Positions 15,739 through 24,502 are shown, counted from the stretch's first letter. The stretch: 64,000 bases of DNA from Candidatus Omnitrophota bacterium (GCA_029261035.1 JAJDCD010000022.1:23242-87241); one strand, 5' to 3'. The notes: a model not told the origin generated them from the sequence alone. Numbers and translations are program-made.

Positions 15739-17226
15739 ATGCAAACACAAGCAACTTTTGATTCCCACAAGGCACTTTTTTTAAATACGTTTGCTTTTAC
15801 TGTGTGTTTTGCCGTTTGGATGTTAAACGGGGTGCTCGTAACCTTTTTAGTAGCAAATCAGGTCTTTGACTGGGGTCCTGTTGAAATAGGTTGGTTGTTG
15901 GGGATTCCTGTCTTAACGGGTTCTCTTTTTCGTTTGCCTGCAGGTATGCTTACGGATAAGTTTGGAGGCAAGCCCATTTATGGAGCTTTGCTTTTAATAT
16001 GCGCTGTACCTATGTACTTATTATCGTACGCTAATGATTTTACCAGTTTTGCTTTATGCAGTTTTGGATTTGGATTAGCAGGGGTTAGTTTTTCTATTGG
16101 AATTGCGTTTTCTTCTGTTTGGTATCCTAAAAATATTCAAGGAACAGTACTCGGCATTTTTGGTGCAGGAAATGCTGGAGCAGCGCTCACAACATTGTTT
16201 GCTCCTACCATCTTAAATAAATTAACACAAAATGGAATCAATATAGAAGGTTGGAGAATGTTACCAAAGTATTATGCTTTGGTATTGATTGCCACTGCTA
16301 TTGTGTTTTTTATCTTTTCTAAAAACAAAAAACCTGCTTCGAGTGGCTTGGGTTGGATTGAGATGTTGAAGCCATTAAAAAATATTCGAGTATGGCGATT
16401 TGGGCTTTATTACTTTTTGGTGTTTGGGTGTTTTGTGGCTTTTTCTCAATGGCTAGTACCTTATTTTGTAAATGTTTATTACTTACCTTTAGTTACAGCA
16501 GGAATCTTTGCTTCGCTATTTAGTTTGCCTTCAGGTGTTATTCGAGCTTTAGGAGGGTGGATGTCGGATAAGTTTGGAGCAAGGAAAGTGATGTATTGGA
16601 TCCTAGCATCTTCAACCATTATTTGCTTCTTGTTAATTGTTCCCAAAATGGATATTTACTCCCCAGGGCAGGGGATTATGGCTAAAAGAGCGGGAGAGGT
16701 TGTTGGGGTGACTGATGGTGCAATTAAAGTAGATACTAAGACTTACACCATGGTTAAAGCCCAGAATAAATTTGATGATTTGGATGATCAAGTTTTGGTA
16801 TTTCCTTCAAAAGAAGTGTGGCAAGAAGCAGTTGTTGAGGTGGGTCAAAAAGTAAAACGAAAAGAGTTGTTAGCAAAAGGAATAACCCGAATTCATTTTC
16901 AGGCGAATGTATGGATTTTTACCGTTCTGGTTATTGCATTAGGGGCTATCTGGGGGATTGGAAAAGCAGCCGTTTATAAACATATTCCTGATTATTTTCC
17001 TAACGAAGTGGGTGTTGTCGGAGGGATGGTCGGAGTTCTTGGCGGGTTAGGCGGGTTTTTCTGCCCGATTATTTTTGGTTATTTGCTAAAAGGAACAGGG
17101 CTTTGGACGAGTTGTTGGATTTTTATGTTCTTTTTATCTTTTCTCTGTCTGTGGTGGATGCATCATGTCATTAGTCATATGTTGAGAAAGAAACAACCCG
17201 AATTAGAACATCGAATTGACCATTAA
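15739..17226 (+). CDS. narK: NarK-type nitrate/nitrite transporter (MFS) with a soluble insertion
   Basis: 495 residues of the nitrate/nitrite porter branch of the major facilitator superfamily; the nitrate signature-like GFGLAGVSFSIGIAFSSVWY and the mid-protein GGWMSDKFGARKV are visible. An unusual hydrophilic insertion of about 80 residues (about 307-388) lies between helices in the second half; it contains GAIKVDTKTYTMVKAQ and VEVGQKVKRKELLAKG, which resembles a small barrel-sandwich (lipoyl/biotinyl-like) fold. Probably NarK1-type (nitrate/proton symport), paired with the next gene. Pairing of two NarK proteins is known in denitrifiers. Confidence 0.9.
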   Translation: MQTQATFDSHKALFLNTFAFTVCFAVWMLNGVLVTFLVANQVFDWGPVEIGWLLGIPVLTGSLFRLPAGMLTDKFGGKPIYGALLLICAVPMYLLSYANDFTSFALCSFGFGLAGVSFSIGIAFSSVWYPKNIQGTVLGIFGAGNAGAALTTLFAPTILNKLTQNGINIEGWRMLPKYYALVLIATAIVFFIFSKNKKPASSGLGWIEMLKPLKNIRVWRFGLYYFLVFGCFVAFSQWLVPYFVNVYYLPLVTAGIFASLFSLPSGVIRALGGWMSDKFGARKVMYWILASSTIICFLLIVPKMDIYSPGQGIMAKRAGEVVGVTDGAIKVDTKTYTMVKAQNKFDDLDDQVLVFPSKEVWQEAVVEVGQKVKRKELLAKGITRIHFQANVWIFTVLVIALGAIWGIGKAAVYKHIPDYFPNEVGVVGGMVGVLGGLGGFFCPIIFGYLLKGTGLWTSCWIFMFFLSFLCLWWMHHVISHMLRKKQPELEHRIDH

Positions 17227-17253
17227 CAACGAGTAAAGTTTAAGGAGTGGAAG

Positions 17254-18849
17254 ATGTCAAAAATTAATATTCCCGATTGGGATGTCGAAAATAATGAGTT
17301 TTGGAATAATAAGGGTAAAAAACTTGCTTCTAAGAACCTTTGGCTTTCTATTCCTGCATTGCTACTGGCTTTTTCTGTCTGGTTGATGTGGGGGATGGTT
17401 ATTGTTCAGATGAAAAAGCTGGGATTTAACTTAGGGCTTCCTGCGGAAACTCCGGAGCATTTAAGGCGAATTAACGAACTTTTATGGACGCTTCCTGCGA
17501 TTGCAGGTTTGTCTGGAGCAACATTGAGGATTCCCAATTCTTTTTTAATTGCTGTTGGGGGTGGACGTAATGTTATTTTCTTAACGACAGCACTTCTTCT
17601 AATTCCAACAGTGGCTGCAGGGGTAGCGTTACAGGATGTGAATACGCCTTTTTTCATTTTTGCTTTATTAGCGGCCTTATCCGGGTTTGGGGGAGGTAAC
17701 TTTGCTTCTTCCATGTCTAACATTAGTTTTTTCTTTCCTAAAAGAGTCCAGGGAACTTCATTGGGTTTGAATGCAGGTCTTGGTAATTTAGGTGTGAGTG
17801 TTATGCAGTTTGTGATTCCTATTGTTATTGCAGGAGGAGTCTTTGGAGCTGTGGCAGGTGGAGGTTTACCCTTAGTGGAGGTGGATGGCTCTAAAGCTGT
17901 GGGAACTTTGGTGTATATTCAGAACGCGGCATGGGTTTGGGTGCCTCTCTTAATCATTTCTGTTATCGCTGCTTTCTTCGGTATGAACAATTTGAAGTTT
18001 GCAACCCCTGCATTAGGTAATTATTTTTTAGAGTTTAGTAAAATTATATTATTGATTTTTTTCGGAGTAGTCGCTGCTGGTTTTGGAGGTTGGTTACTAA
18101 TTGGTTTAAAATTGAATATGTGGCTTGTGTTGCCCATTACAATTTTGATAACCGTTCTCTTGATGAAATTCTTATCTCCTGGGGAGTTGAAGGAAAATTT
18201 AAATAGGCAGTTTTCAATCTTTAAAAGTAAGCATAACTGGATTATGACGATTATCTATACGATGACTTTTGGCTCTTTTATTGGATACTCTGCTTCTTTC
18301 CCAAAATTAATTCAGGATGTGTTTGGATACCTACCCGATGGAGGGGTGAACCCAAATGCGCCAAACCCTATGACATGGGCTTTTTTAGGCCCCATGTTAG
18401 GCGCTTTAATTAGACCCTTAGGGGGATGGCTTTCTGATAAAGTCAATAGTGGGTCTAAAGTGACGACATGGAGTACGATTGCTCAGGTAGGTGCGGCGCT
18501 TGGAGTTGCTTACTTTATAGTTCAGGCAAAAGGGGTTGAAACTCCTGAAACTTATTGGTGGCCATTTTTTGTACTATTTATGATTTTATTCATTGCTACG
18601 GGCGTTGGAAATGGATCTACGTTTAGAAGTATTCCATATATTTTTAGTAAAGAGCAAGCGGGCCCTGTACTAGGATGGACCTCAGCCATTGCTGCTTATG
18701 GGGCATTTATTATTCCCAAAGTTTTTGGACAACAAATTAAAGCGGGCCATGCGGAATATGCGCTTTATGGATTTACGGCTTATTATTTGATTTGCTTGCT
18801 CCTGAATTGGTATTACTATGACCGAAAAAATTCGCTCATTAAATGTTAG
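17254..18849 (+). CDS. narK: NarK2-type nitrate/nitrite antiporter (MFS)
   Basis: 531 residues, 12 or more hydrophobic helices. It has GFGGGNFASSMSNISFFFPKR and GLNAGLGNLGVSVMQF, the two glycine/asparagine-rich nitrate signature motifs of NarK-type porters, and GGWLSDKVNSGSK. The longer N-terminus and charged start (PDWDVENNEFWNNKGKK) resemble NarK2/NarU-type nitrate-nitrite exchangers. It starts 27 nt after the first narK with an AAGGAG Shine-Dalgarno. It is the last gene of the operon: the next promoter (18853) begins right after its stop. Confidence 0.93.
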   Translation: MSKINIPDWDVENNEFWNNKGKKLASKNLWLSIPALLLAFSVWLMWGMVIVQMKKLGFNLGLPAETPEHLRRINELLWTLPAIAGLSGATLRIPNSFLIAVGGGRNVIFLTTALLLIPTVAAGVALQDVNTPFFIFALLAALSGFGGGNFASSMSNISFFFPKRVQGTSLGLNAGLGNLGVSVMQFVIPIVIAGGVFGAVAGGGLPLVEVDGSKAVGTLVYIQNAAWVWVPLLIISVIAAFFGMNNLKFATPALGNYFLEFSKIILLIFFGVVAAGFGGWLLIGLKLNMWLVLPITILITVLLMKFLSPGELKENLNRQFSIFKSKHNWIMTIIYTMTFGSFIGYSASFPKLIQDVFGYLPDGGVNPNAPNPMTWAFLGPMLGALIRPLGGWLSDKVNSGSKVTTWSTIAQVGAALGVAYFIVQAKGVETPETYWWPFFVLFMILFIATGVGNGSTFRSIPYIFSKEQAGPVLGWTSAIAAYGAFIIPKVFGQQIKAGHAEYALYGFTAYYLICLLLNWYYYDRKNSLIKC

Positions 18850-18852
18850 TTT

Positions 18853-18868
18853 TGTGATTTGAATCACT
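18853..18868 (+). promoter_or_regulatory. Crp-type operator before the radical SAM gene
   Basis: The palindrome TGTGA-TTTGAA-TCACT lies 19 nt upstream of GATAAT (18888-18893), again close to the -41.5 position. It starts 3 nt past the narK stop, which separates the next gene from the nar operon. Confidence 0.7.
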
Positions 18869-18957
18869 GTTTTATTGTACGGCACATGATAATTTAAACT
18901 CGTGATCGATTAATTTTTTATTAATAAACCAAAGTCTATTAGCGAGTTTAAATTATT

Positions 18958-19725
18958 ATGCCGATTCCACTACAACCCTCAGTCGTTTATGGCCCTATAT
19001 ACTCTCGACGGTTAAATACATCCCTAGGGATTAACATTCTGCCAACTGATAGAAAATACTGTTTTTCTAATTGCTTATATTGTCAATATGGCTTTACGGA
19101 CTTTCTCTCTTTGTCTCAGAGAAAGCTCAGTTCGATCGATTTTCTAATTAAAAGAATAGAACAAGGCTTTGAAGAACATAAGAAAAAAGGGCTGAAGCCT
19201 CATTCCATAACGTTTAGCGGGAATGGAGAACCTACGGTTCATCCAGAACTTTTCTTTATAGTAAAAGAAGTTAAGAATTTAAGAGATATTTATTTTCCAC
19301 AAACTCCCATTTCAATTCTCTCTGATTCTTCAAGGGTTCACTTTAAGAGTGTTCAAAAAGCTCTATCTCAATTTGATTTATGTTATATGAAGCTGGATTC
19401 AGGAGATGATGAAATGATGAAGGTTATTAATGATTCTCGATTTCAGGTTCCTTGGAATAAGAAACTAACGGGTTTGAAAGAAATTTCGAACCTAGCTATT
19501 CAAAGTATGTTTTTTTCTACTCCAGTTAATAATGCTTCTGAAGAGCAGGTAGAGCTTTGGCTTAACAAATTAGAGCAAGTAGCACCAAGCGAAGCTCATT
19601 TATACACGATTGACCGTTCTCCAGCGCATGAGAAAGCAACAGCTGTAAGCAAACAAACGCTTAACAAAATAGCTAAATCAGTAAAGAAAAGAATGGGTGG
19701 GGTAGATGTGAAGGTATTTAAATAG
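18958..19725 (+). CDS. radical SAM protein, function unknown
   Basis: 255 residues. The cluster motif is CFSNCLYC (Cys35, Cys39, Cys42), preceded by GPIYSRRLNTSLGINIL and followed by the SAM-binding SGNGEPTVHPE. The head GPxxSRRLxxSLGI is shared with the COG0731-like group of radical SAM proteins. There is no added Fe-S domain. Substrate is unknown. Its own Crp-type operator suggests an anaerobic or nitrosative-stress role; nothing in the neighbours defines the reaction. There is no clear Shine-Dalgarno before the ATG. Confidence 0.8.
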   Translation: MPIPLQPSVVYGPIYSRRLNTSLGINILPTDRKYCFSNCLYCQYGFTDFLSLSQRKLSSIDFLIKRIEQGFEEHKKKGLKPHSITFSGNGEPTVHPELFFIVKEVKNLRDIYFPQTPISILSDSSRVHFKSVQKALSQFDLCYMKLDSGDDEMMKVINDSRFQVPWNKKLTGLKEISNLAIQSMFFSTPVNNASEEQVELWLNKLEQVAPSEAHLYTIDRSPAHEKATAVSKQTLNKIAKSVKKRMGGVDVKVFK

Positions 19726-19770
19726 AGCATTAAAATCTTAGGGTTGTAATTTATATAAGGTGGTGATGGC

Positions 19771-21204
19771 ATGAAGATAATATATGTACTTTTAATTGTT
19801 GTTATGGGAGTGACAACAAATTTATATGCAGAGAATGTAAAAGAACAATTTGCTGTTGATTCTGGAGTTGCCCAACAAGAGAGCGTTGCAAGGTTGCTCG
19901 ATCGTTCTCTTCAATCGGTTGATGATTCTGTAGGAGTTTTGGCAAAACCTTTGGATGTTCTTTTTCAGCCCATTTCCATTTGGGATGAAAATATTACTTT
20001 TCAATTAAGTGGCCAATATCGGTATCGTTTGGAGTTGAGAGATGATTTTAATTTTAATGATGCTCGATTTGAAGATGATGATATTCATTTAATGAGGACT
20101 CGTTTAAATGGAAAACTTCAAATAGGCCCTTATTTGAAAATTTTTGCACAAGCTCAAGATGCAGAGAGTTTTGCAGGTCGCCAGGCTCATAAATCAAGAG
20201 CATTTGTAAACCGATTGGATTTGAGACAACTTTATGGAGAAGTCATTAGTCCATGGGAAGATATTCCTGTGAGTGTCAAAGTGGGACGTCAGGAGTTGTC
20301 TTATGGGGATCAGCGGTTTGTGGGAGCTTTTAATTGGTCTAATGTTGCAAGGGTATTTGATGCGGTTAAAGTGACAGTGACCCCTGTTTCTTGGTTTAAC
20401 TTTGATATTTTTCTAAGCCAAGTTGTTCAAGTTAATCGCAGTCAGCCGGACTCTTCAAATCATAATGATAATTTTTATGGTATTTATAGCACGTTAAAAC
20501 CATTCCAAGAACACCTGATCGACACATTCTTGTTTATACGCCACAATCAGAATCGTGGAATTGTGGGGGAAGTTCCGGGAAGGTTAGGACAGTTAAAAGA
20601 GTATACGTTTGGCAACCGTTTTAAGGGTAAAAAATGGAATTTTGATTATGGATTGGAGTGGGCGTTGCAATTAGGTTCTCGAGCACATGATGAGATTAAT
20701 GCGTGGGCTTTACACGTCGAAGCTGGATATACGTTTAAAGATTGCCCTTGGTCCCCGCGATTGTCTTTTGAGTATAACCATGGGTCCGGAGACAGCGATC
20801 CTACAGATGGAAAAAATGAGAATTTTGATAATTTATTTCCTACAAACCACATGCACTATGGTTATATGGACTTTGCTAGTTTGAGAAATATTGAAAATAT
20901 CAAACTAGCATTTGATTTAAAGCCACATAAAAAAATCAAACTAACAACAGCATATCATTGGTTTTTCTTGGATACGACAAACAGTGCTTGGTTTAATGCG
21001 GGGCAGGGAGTTATTCGACCTCGTTCTCCAGGGGCAAGTAACACGATTGGACAAGAGTTAGATCTGACACTTAAGTGGAATATGAACGAACATCTTAATT
21101 TATTTGTAGGTTACTCGCATTTTAATGCAGGCGCTTTTATTAAAGATACAGGAGCAAGTGATAATGCGAATTTCTTCTATGTGCAGTCGACTATTAATTT
21201 CTAA
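19771..21204 (+). CDS. outer-membrane beta-barrel porin, alginate-export (AlgE-like) family
   Basis: 477 residues: signal peptide (1-20, cleaved at LYA-EN), a short amphipathic segment, then alternating beta-strands from about residue 70 to the end (FQLSGQYRYRLELRDDFNF, HLMRTRLNGKLQI, VSVKVGRQELSYGDQRFVG) and a terminal strand ending in phenylalanine (YVQSTINF), the usual Bam recognition end. The GRQxLxYGDQRxVG motif is typical of alginate-export-type porins, which in many bacteria are general solute channels. Its place next to nar genes suggests nitrate or organic-anion uptake, but this is a guess. Confidence 0.85.
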   Translation: MKIIYVLLIVVMGVTTNLYAENVKEQFAVDSGVAQQESVARLLDRSLQSVDDSVGVLAKPLDVLFQPISIWDENITFQLSGQYRYRLELRDDFNFNDARFEDDDIHLMRTRLNGKLQIGPYLKIFAQAQDAESFAGRQAHKSRAFVNRLDLRQLYGEVISPWEDIPVSVKVGRQELSYGDQRFVGAFNWSNVARVFDAVKVTVTPVSWFNFDIFLSQVVQVNRSQPDSSNHNDNFYGIYSTLKPFQEHLIDTFLFIRHNQNRGIVGEVPGRLGQLKEYTFGNRFKGKKWNFDYGLEWALQLGSRAHDEINAWALHVEAGYTFKDCPWSPRLSFEYNHGSGDSDPTDGKNENFDNLFPTNHMHYGYMDFASLRNIENIKLAFDLKPHKKIKLTTAYHWFFLDTTNSAWFNAGQGVIRPRSPGASNTIGQELDLTLKWNMNEHLNLFVGYSHFNAGAFIKDTGASDNANFFYVQSTINF

Positions 21205-21246
21205 ATAAACAAGCAGCTAAACTTGGTTTTCTCTGCTTGTCCCGCC

Positions 21247-21280
21247 AAAAGGGCATGGTTTGGGTACTATGCCCTTTTTT
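21247..21280 (+). terminator. Rho-independent terminator after the porin gene
   Basis: A 10-bp stem AAAAGGGCAT (21247-21256) / ATGCCCTTTT (21269-21278) ends in a run of six T residues. A second inverted pair, ACAAGCAG/CTGCTTGT (21209-21240), lies just upstream. Confidence 0.85.
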
Positions 21281-21313
21281 ACCTTAATGAGGCTCTATAT
21301 CTAGGGGGATCAA

Positions 21314-21329
21314 TGTGATCTAGATCACA
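21314..21329 (+). promoter_or_regulatory. Crp-type operator and promoter of nrdD
   Basis: The perfect palindrome TGTGA-TCTAGA-TCACA lies 21 nt upstream of TACAAT (21351-21356), with its centre at about -41.5. nrdD begins at 21403 with an AAGGAGG Shine-Dalgarno. Confidence 0.8.
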
Positions 21330-21402
21330 TTTTTAACCTTAGATCTTGTATACAATATTTTCTACCTACGATATATAGACACTTTATTCCAAGGAGGGTT
21401 TT

Positions 21403-23433
21403 ATGGAGAAGATGTTTCCGGCTTGCCGAGTTGATGTTGTAAGAAAGAGAAGTGGAGAAACGGTTTCTTTTGATGCGGAAAGAATTAGAAATGCAATTTT
21501 AAAAGCAGGGCAAGCAGCCGGTGAATTTGAAGAGGATGATGCAAATCTCTTAACACTTCAAGTGATTAAAGTTTTAGAAAATAGGTATGATCGAGGAACG
21601 TTAGAGATTGAAGAAATTCAGGATATTGTAGAACAGGTTTTGATTTCAGCAAACTTTTTGAAGACAGCAAGAGCCTATATTGTTTATAGAGAACAACACA
21701 AAAATTTAAGAAGAGCAAAAAAGACAGTTGTGGATGTTGTTTCTTCTGTAAATGAATATTTAGATCGTTTGGATTGGCGTGTGAATGCAAATGCAAATCA
21801 AGGGTTTTCATTAGGAGGAATGATTCTTAATATTTCGGGGAAAGTCGTGGCGAATTATTGGTTAAGTCATGTCTACCCTCAAGAGGTAGGAGAGGCGCAT
21901 CGTCAAGCGGATATTCATATTCATGACTTGGATATGCTTTCGGGTTATTGTGCTGGATGGTCCTTGAGATTGTTGCTTGAAGAAGGTTTTAATGGAGTTC
22001 CAGGAAAAATTGAGTCTGGGCCACCAAAGCATCTTTCTTCTGTCGTTGGTCAGATGGTTAACTTTTTGGGGACATTGCAAAATGAATGGGCGGGAGCTCA
22101 GGCGTTTTCTTCGTTTGATACTTACTTAGCTCCATATGTGCGTCAGGACCTTTTGACATACCCCGAAGTGAAACAGTGTGTTCAGGAGTTTATTTATAAT
22201 TTAAATGTGCCTTCTCGTTGGGGGACTCAAACGCCTTTTACTAATGTTACTTTTGATTGGGTGTGTCCGGAAGATTTGAAAGACCAAGTGCCACAGATTG
22301 CAGGTGAGGAAATGCCGTTTACCTATGGGGAACTGCAACCTGAGATGGATATGATTAATCGAGCTTATATTGATGTGATGTTGCAGGGAGATGCGAAAGG
22401 AAGAGTGTTTACGTTTCCTATTCCTACATACAATATCACTAAAGATTTTGATTGGGATCATCCTAATTGCAATACTCTTTTTGAAATGACGGCCAAATAT
22501 GGGCTTCCTTATTTTCAGAATTTTTTAAATTCGGATATGCAGCCCAACCAAATTCGATCGATGTGTTGCCGTCTGCAATTGGATTTAAGAGAATTGTTGA
22601 AGCGTGGAAATGGTTTGTTTGGTTCTGCGGAACAAACAGGATCTATTGGAGTTGTAACGATTAATTGTGCTCGTCTTGGCTATTTGTATGCGGGTGATGA
22701 AAAAGCTTTGCTTAATAGAATTGATGAACTTGCTTTATTGGCTAAGGAGAGTTTGGAAATTAAGAGAAAGGTGATTCAGCGTTATATTGATGCTGGACTT
22801 TTTCCTTATACCAAGCGTTATTTAGGCACTTTGAGAAATCATTTTTCTACGATTGGGGTTAATGGAGTTAATGAATGTGTTCGGAATTTTACAGAAGGAA
22901 AACAAGATATCACGCACCCAGAAGGTCACGCTTTTTCAGTGAGGATATTAGAATCCATCAGAGAACGGCTGAAGCAGTTTCAAGAAGAGACGGGTAATTT
23001 ATATAACTTAGAAGCGACACCCGCAGAAGGAACTACTTATCGTTTTGCTAAAGAAGATAAGAAGCGTTTTCCTGAAATTTTGCAGGCAGGCACCAAAGAG
23101 AGACCTTATTACACGAACTCATCACAGCTGCCTGTTGGGTTTACAGATGATCCTTTTGAAGCCTTAGCGCAGCAAGATGAGCTTCAGACAAAATATACGG
23201 GTGGAACGGTACTTCATCTTTATATGGGGGAACGTATTTCAAGTTCAGATTCTTGTAAGAAGTTAGTAAAACGAGTTCTTGAGACACATAGGTTGCCTTA
23301 TATTACGATTTCGCCCACGTTTTCTGTATGTCCTAATCATGGATATTTGGAAGGGGAGCATAAGTATTGTCCTAAATGTGATATTGAAATTTTGAATCGT
23401 AAATCTCAATCGTCTGAACCGGTGACTGTATAA
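21403..23433 (+). CDS. nrdD: anaerobic (class III) ribonucleoside-triphosphate reductase, lacking the glycyl-radical tail
   Basis: 676 residues. The N-terminal ATP-cone (about 8-100: DVVRKRSGETVSFDAERIRNA) is the allosteric site. The catalytic barrel includes CCRLQLDLRELLKRGNGLFG and GSIGVVTINCARLGYL. Near the C-terminus is a zinc-type knuckle CPNHGYLEGEHKYCPKC. NrdD normally ends after this knuckle with a short segment bearing the radical glycine (RVxGY). Here a TAA stop follows DIEILNRKSQSSEPVTV and the glycyl segment is encoded by the next ORF in the same frame, so the working enzyme should need both chains plus NrdG. It makes dNTPs without oxygen. Controlled by the operator at 21314. Confidence 0.95.
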   Translation: MEKMFPACRVDVVRKRSGETVSFDAERIRNAILKAGQAAGEFEEDDANLLTLQVIKVLENRYDRGTLEIEEIQDIVEQVLISANFLKTARAYIVYREQHKNLRRAKKTVVDVVSSVNEYLDRLDWRVNANANQGFSLGGMILNISGKVVANYWLSHVYPQEVGEAHRQADIHIHDLDMLSGYCAGWSLRLLLEEGFNGVPGKIESGPPKHLSSVVGQMVNFLGTLQNEWAGAQAFSSFDTYLAPYVRQDLLTYPEVKQCVQEFIYNLNVPSRWGTQTPFTNVTFDWVCPEDLKDQVPQIAGEEMPFTYGELQPEMDMINRAYIDVMLQGDAKGRVFTFPIPTYNITKDFDWDHPNCNTLFEMTAKYGLPYFQNFLNSDMQPNQIRSMCCRLQLDLRELLKRGNGLFGSAEQTGSIGVVTINCARLGYLYAGDEKALLNRIDELALLAKESLEIKRKVIQRYIDAGLFPYTKRYLGTLRNHFSTIGVNGVNECVRNFTEGKQDITHPEGHAFSVRILESIRERLKQFQEETGNLYNLEATPAEGTTYRFAKEDKKRFPEILQAGTKERPYYTNSSQLPVGFTDDPFEALAQQDELQTKYTGGTVLHLYMGERISSSDSCKKLVKRVLETHRLPYITISPTFSVCPNHGYLEGEHKYCPKCDIEILNRKSQSSEPVTV

Positions 23434-23457
23434 AGGTTGCCTTAAAAAGGAGGGGCT

Positions 23458-23619
23458 ATGAGCAAGGAAGCTAATCTTAAAGATGAAGAACGACAAGAGT
23501 GTGAAGTTTGGACAAGAGTGATGGGGTACCATAGACCTGTTTCAGAGTATAACCTAGGAAAGAAAGGGGAGTACGATGAGAGGCAATGCTTTAGCGAACC
23601 TTGTGGAAAAAAGGAGTAG
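23458..23619 (+). CDS. glycyl-radical tail of NrdD as a separate 53-residue protein
   Basis: Starts 24 nt past the nrdD stop, in the same frame, with its own AAAAAGGAGG Shine-Dalgarno. The protein contains CEVWTRVMGYHRPVSEYN, which matches the C-terminal EVYSRVVGYYRPV-type segment of class III reductases; Gly23 is the expected radical site. Two TAA codons separate it from nrdD. It ends FSEPCGKKE and overlaps nrdG by 44 nt, so all three genes are translated together. The strong Shine-Dalgarno argues for a real two-chain enzyme, not a sequencing error. Confidence 0.85.
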   Translation: MSKEANLKDEERQECEVWTRVMGYHRPVSEYNLGKKGEYDERQCFSEPCGKKE

Positions 23620-24334
23620 TGTTTCTGTAGACAAAAATTGGTGTCGGCTTCCGGTGGGTGGGATTACCCCATTTACCACTATCGATTTCCCTAATCGTCT
23701 AGCAGCAGTAATTTATACCCATGGTTGTTCTTGGAGTTGTCGGTATTGCCATAATGCAGAGTTGAGAGGCTCTTCGGATCACCCTTTCGATTTTGAGAAA
23801 TTAATTCAATTTCTTGAAGACAGAAAAGGGAAGTTGGATGGAGTTGTTTTCTCTGGAGGAGAACCTAGTATTCATGATTCTTTATCCACTTGGATGCGTT
23901 ATGCAAAAACGCTTGGGTATGAAGTTGGGTTGCACACTAGCGGAATGTTTCCAGAGCGCTTAAAGAATTTGTTGCCTTTGTGTGATTGGGTGGGAATGGA
24001 TATTAAAGCGCCTTTTAACAATTATGATAAAGTTACGCTTGTTGAAGAAAGTGGCATTGAAGCGAAAAAAAGTGCGCGTTTACTTTTGGATAGTGGTGTA
24101 GATTATGAATTTAGAACAACAGTTCATCCAAATCTTCTTTCAGAGAATGATATTAAAAATATAGCTAGAGAGCTTGAGGAGATGGGTGCGAAACGTTTTG
24201 TAATTCAAGCTTTTCAGCCCGAAGGATGTGAGGATGAAGAGTTGAGCCAAGTGAAGATGCCGGTACCTATTATATCGGAAGAGCTTTATCATTTTTTAGA
24301 TTGTAAGTTTGATTTTGTGGATGTAAGGCAGTAG
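23576..24334 (+). CDS. nrdG: anaerobic ribonucleotide reductase activating enzyme (radical SAM)
   Basis: 252 residues. The radical SAM motif CSWSCRYC (Cys51, Cys55, Cys58) follows PVGGITPFTTIDFPNRLAAVIYTHG, the head typical of the NrdG2/PflA-like group, and FSGGEPSIH binds SAM. It makes the glycyl radical on the small tail encoded just upstream. GGGGAG lies 4 nt before the ATG, within the tail gene. Pyruvate formate-lyase activase is the main alternative family, but linkage to nrdD settles it. Confidence 0.93.
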   Translation: MRGNALANLVEKRSSVSVDKNWCRLPVGGITPFTTIDFPNRLAAVIYTHGCSWSCRYCHNAELRGSSDHPFDFEKLIQFLEDRKGKLDGVVFSGGEPSIHDSLSTWMRYAKTLGYEVGLHTSGMFPERLKNLLPLCDWVGMDIKAPFNNYDKVTLVEESGIEAKKSARLLLDSGVDYEFRTTVHPNLLSENDIKNIARELEEMGAKRFVIQAFQPEGCEDEELSQVKMPVPIISEELYHFLDCKFDFVDVRQ

Positions 24335-24357
24335 TTTTTAATTTTAAAAATAAAAAT

Positions 24358-24490
24358 CTCCGATTTTAGTGACCTAAGACCCCTCAGGGTTATGGAAGCT
24401 AAAGCGTTTAGGGTTATTTGAGAAATCATTTAGCCTTCCGAAGATTTAAAGATCAGCCCAGTTAGGGATGATTTCTAAATCCGAATTGAG
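24358..24490 (+). promoter_or_regulatory. structured 5' leader of the Mo-cofactor operon, Moco-riboswitch candidate
   Basis: The gap between nrdG and moaA folds well. A closing stem pairs GATTTTAG (24362-24369) with CTAAATC (24475-24481, one bulged T). An internal stem pairs GGAAGCTAAA (24394-24403) with TTTAGCCTTCC (24429-24439, one bulged C). A small ACCC/GGGT hairpin is near 24379-24390. The closing stem ends just before the AAGGAGAAGG Shine-Dalgarno, suiting translational control. Moco riboswitches are known before moaA. I cannot confirm a consensus match by eye. Confidence 0.45.
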
Positions 24491-24502
24491 AAGGAGAAGG
24501 AA

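Noticed and set aside
24368-24383. Fifth Crp-type operator (AGTGACCTAAGACC) before moaA
   Set aside because: Only the left half-site matches; the right half is missing and the segment takes part in the leader fold.
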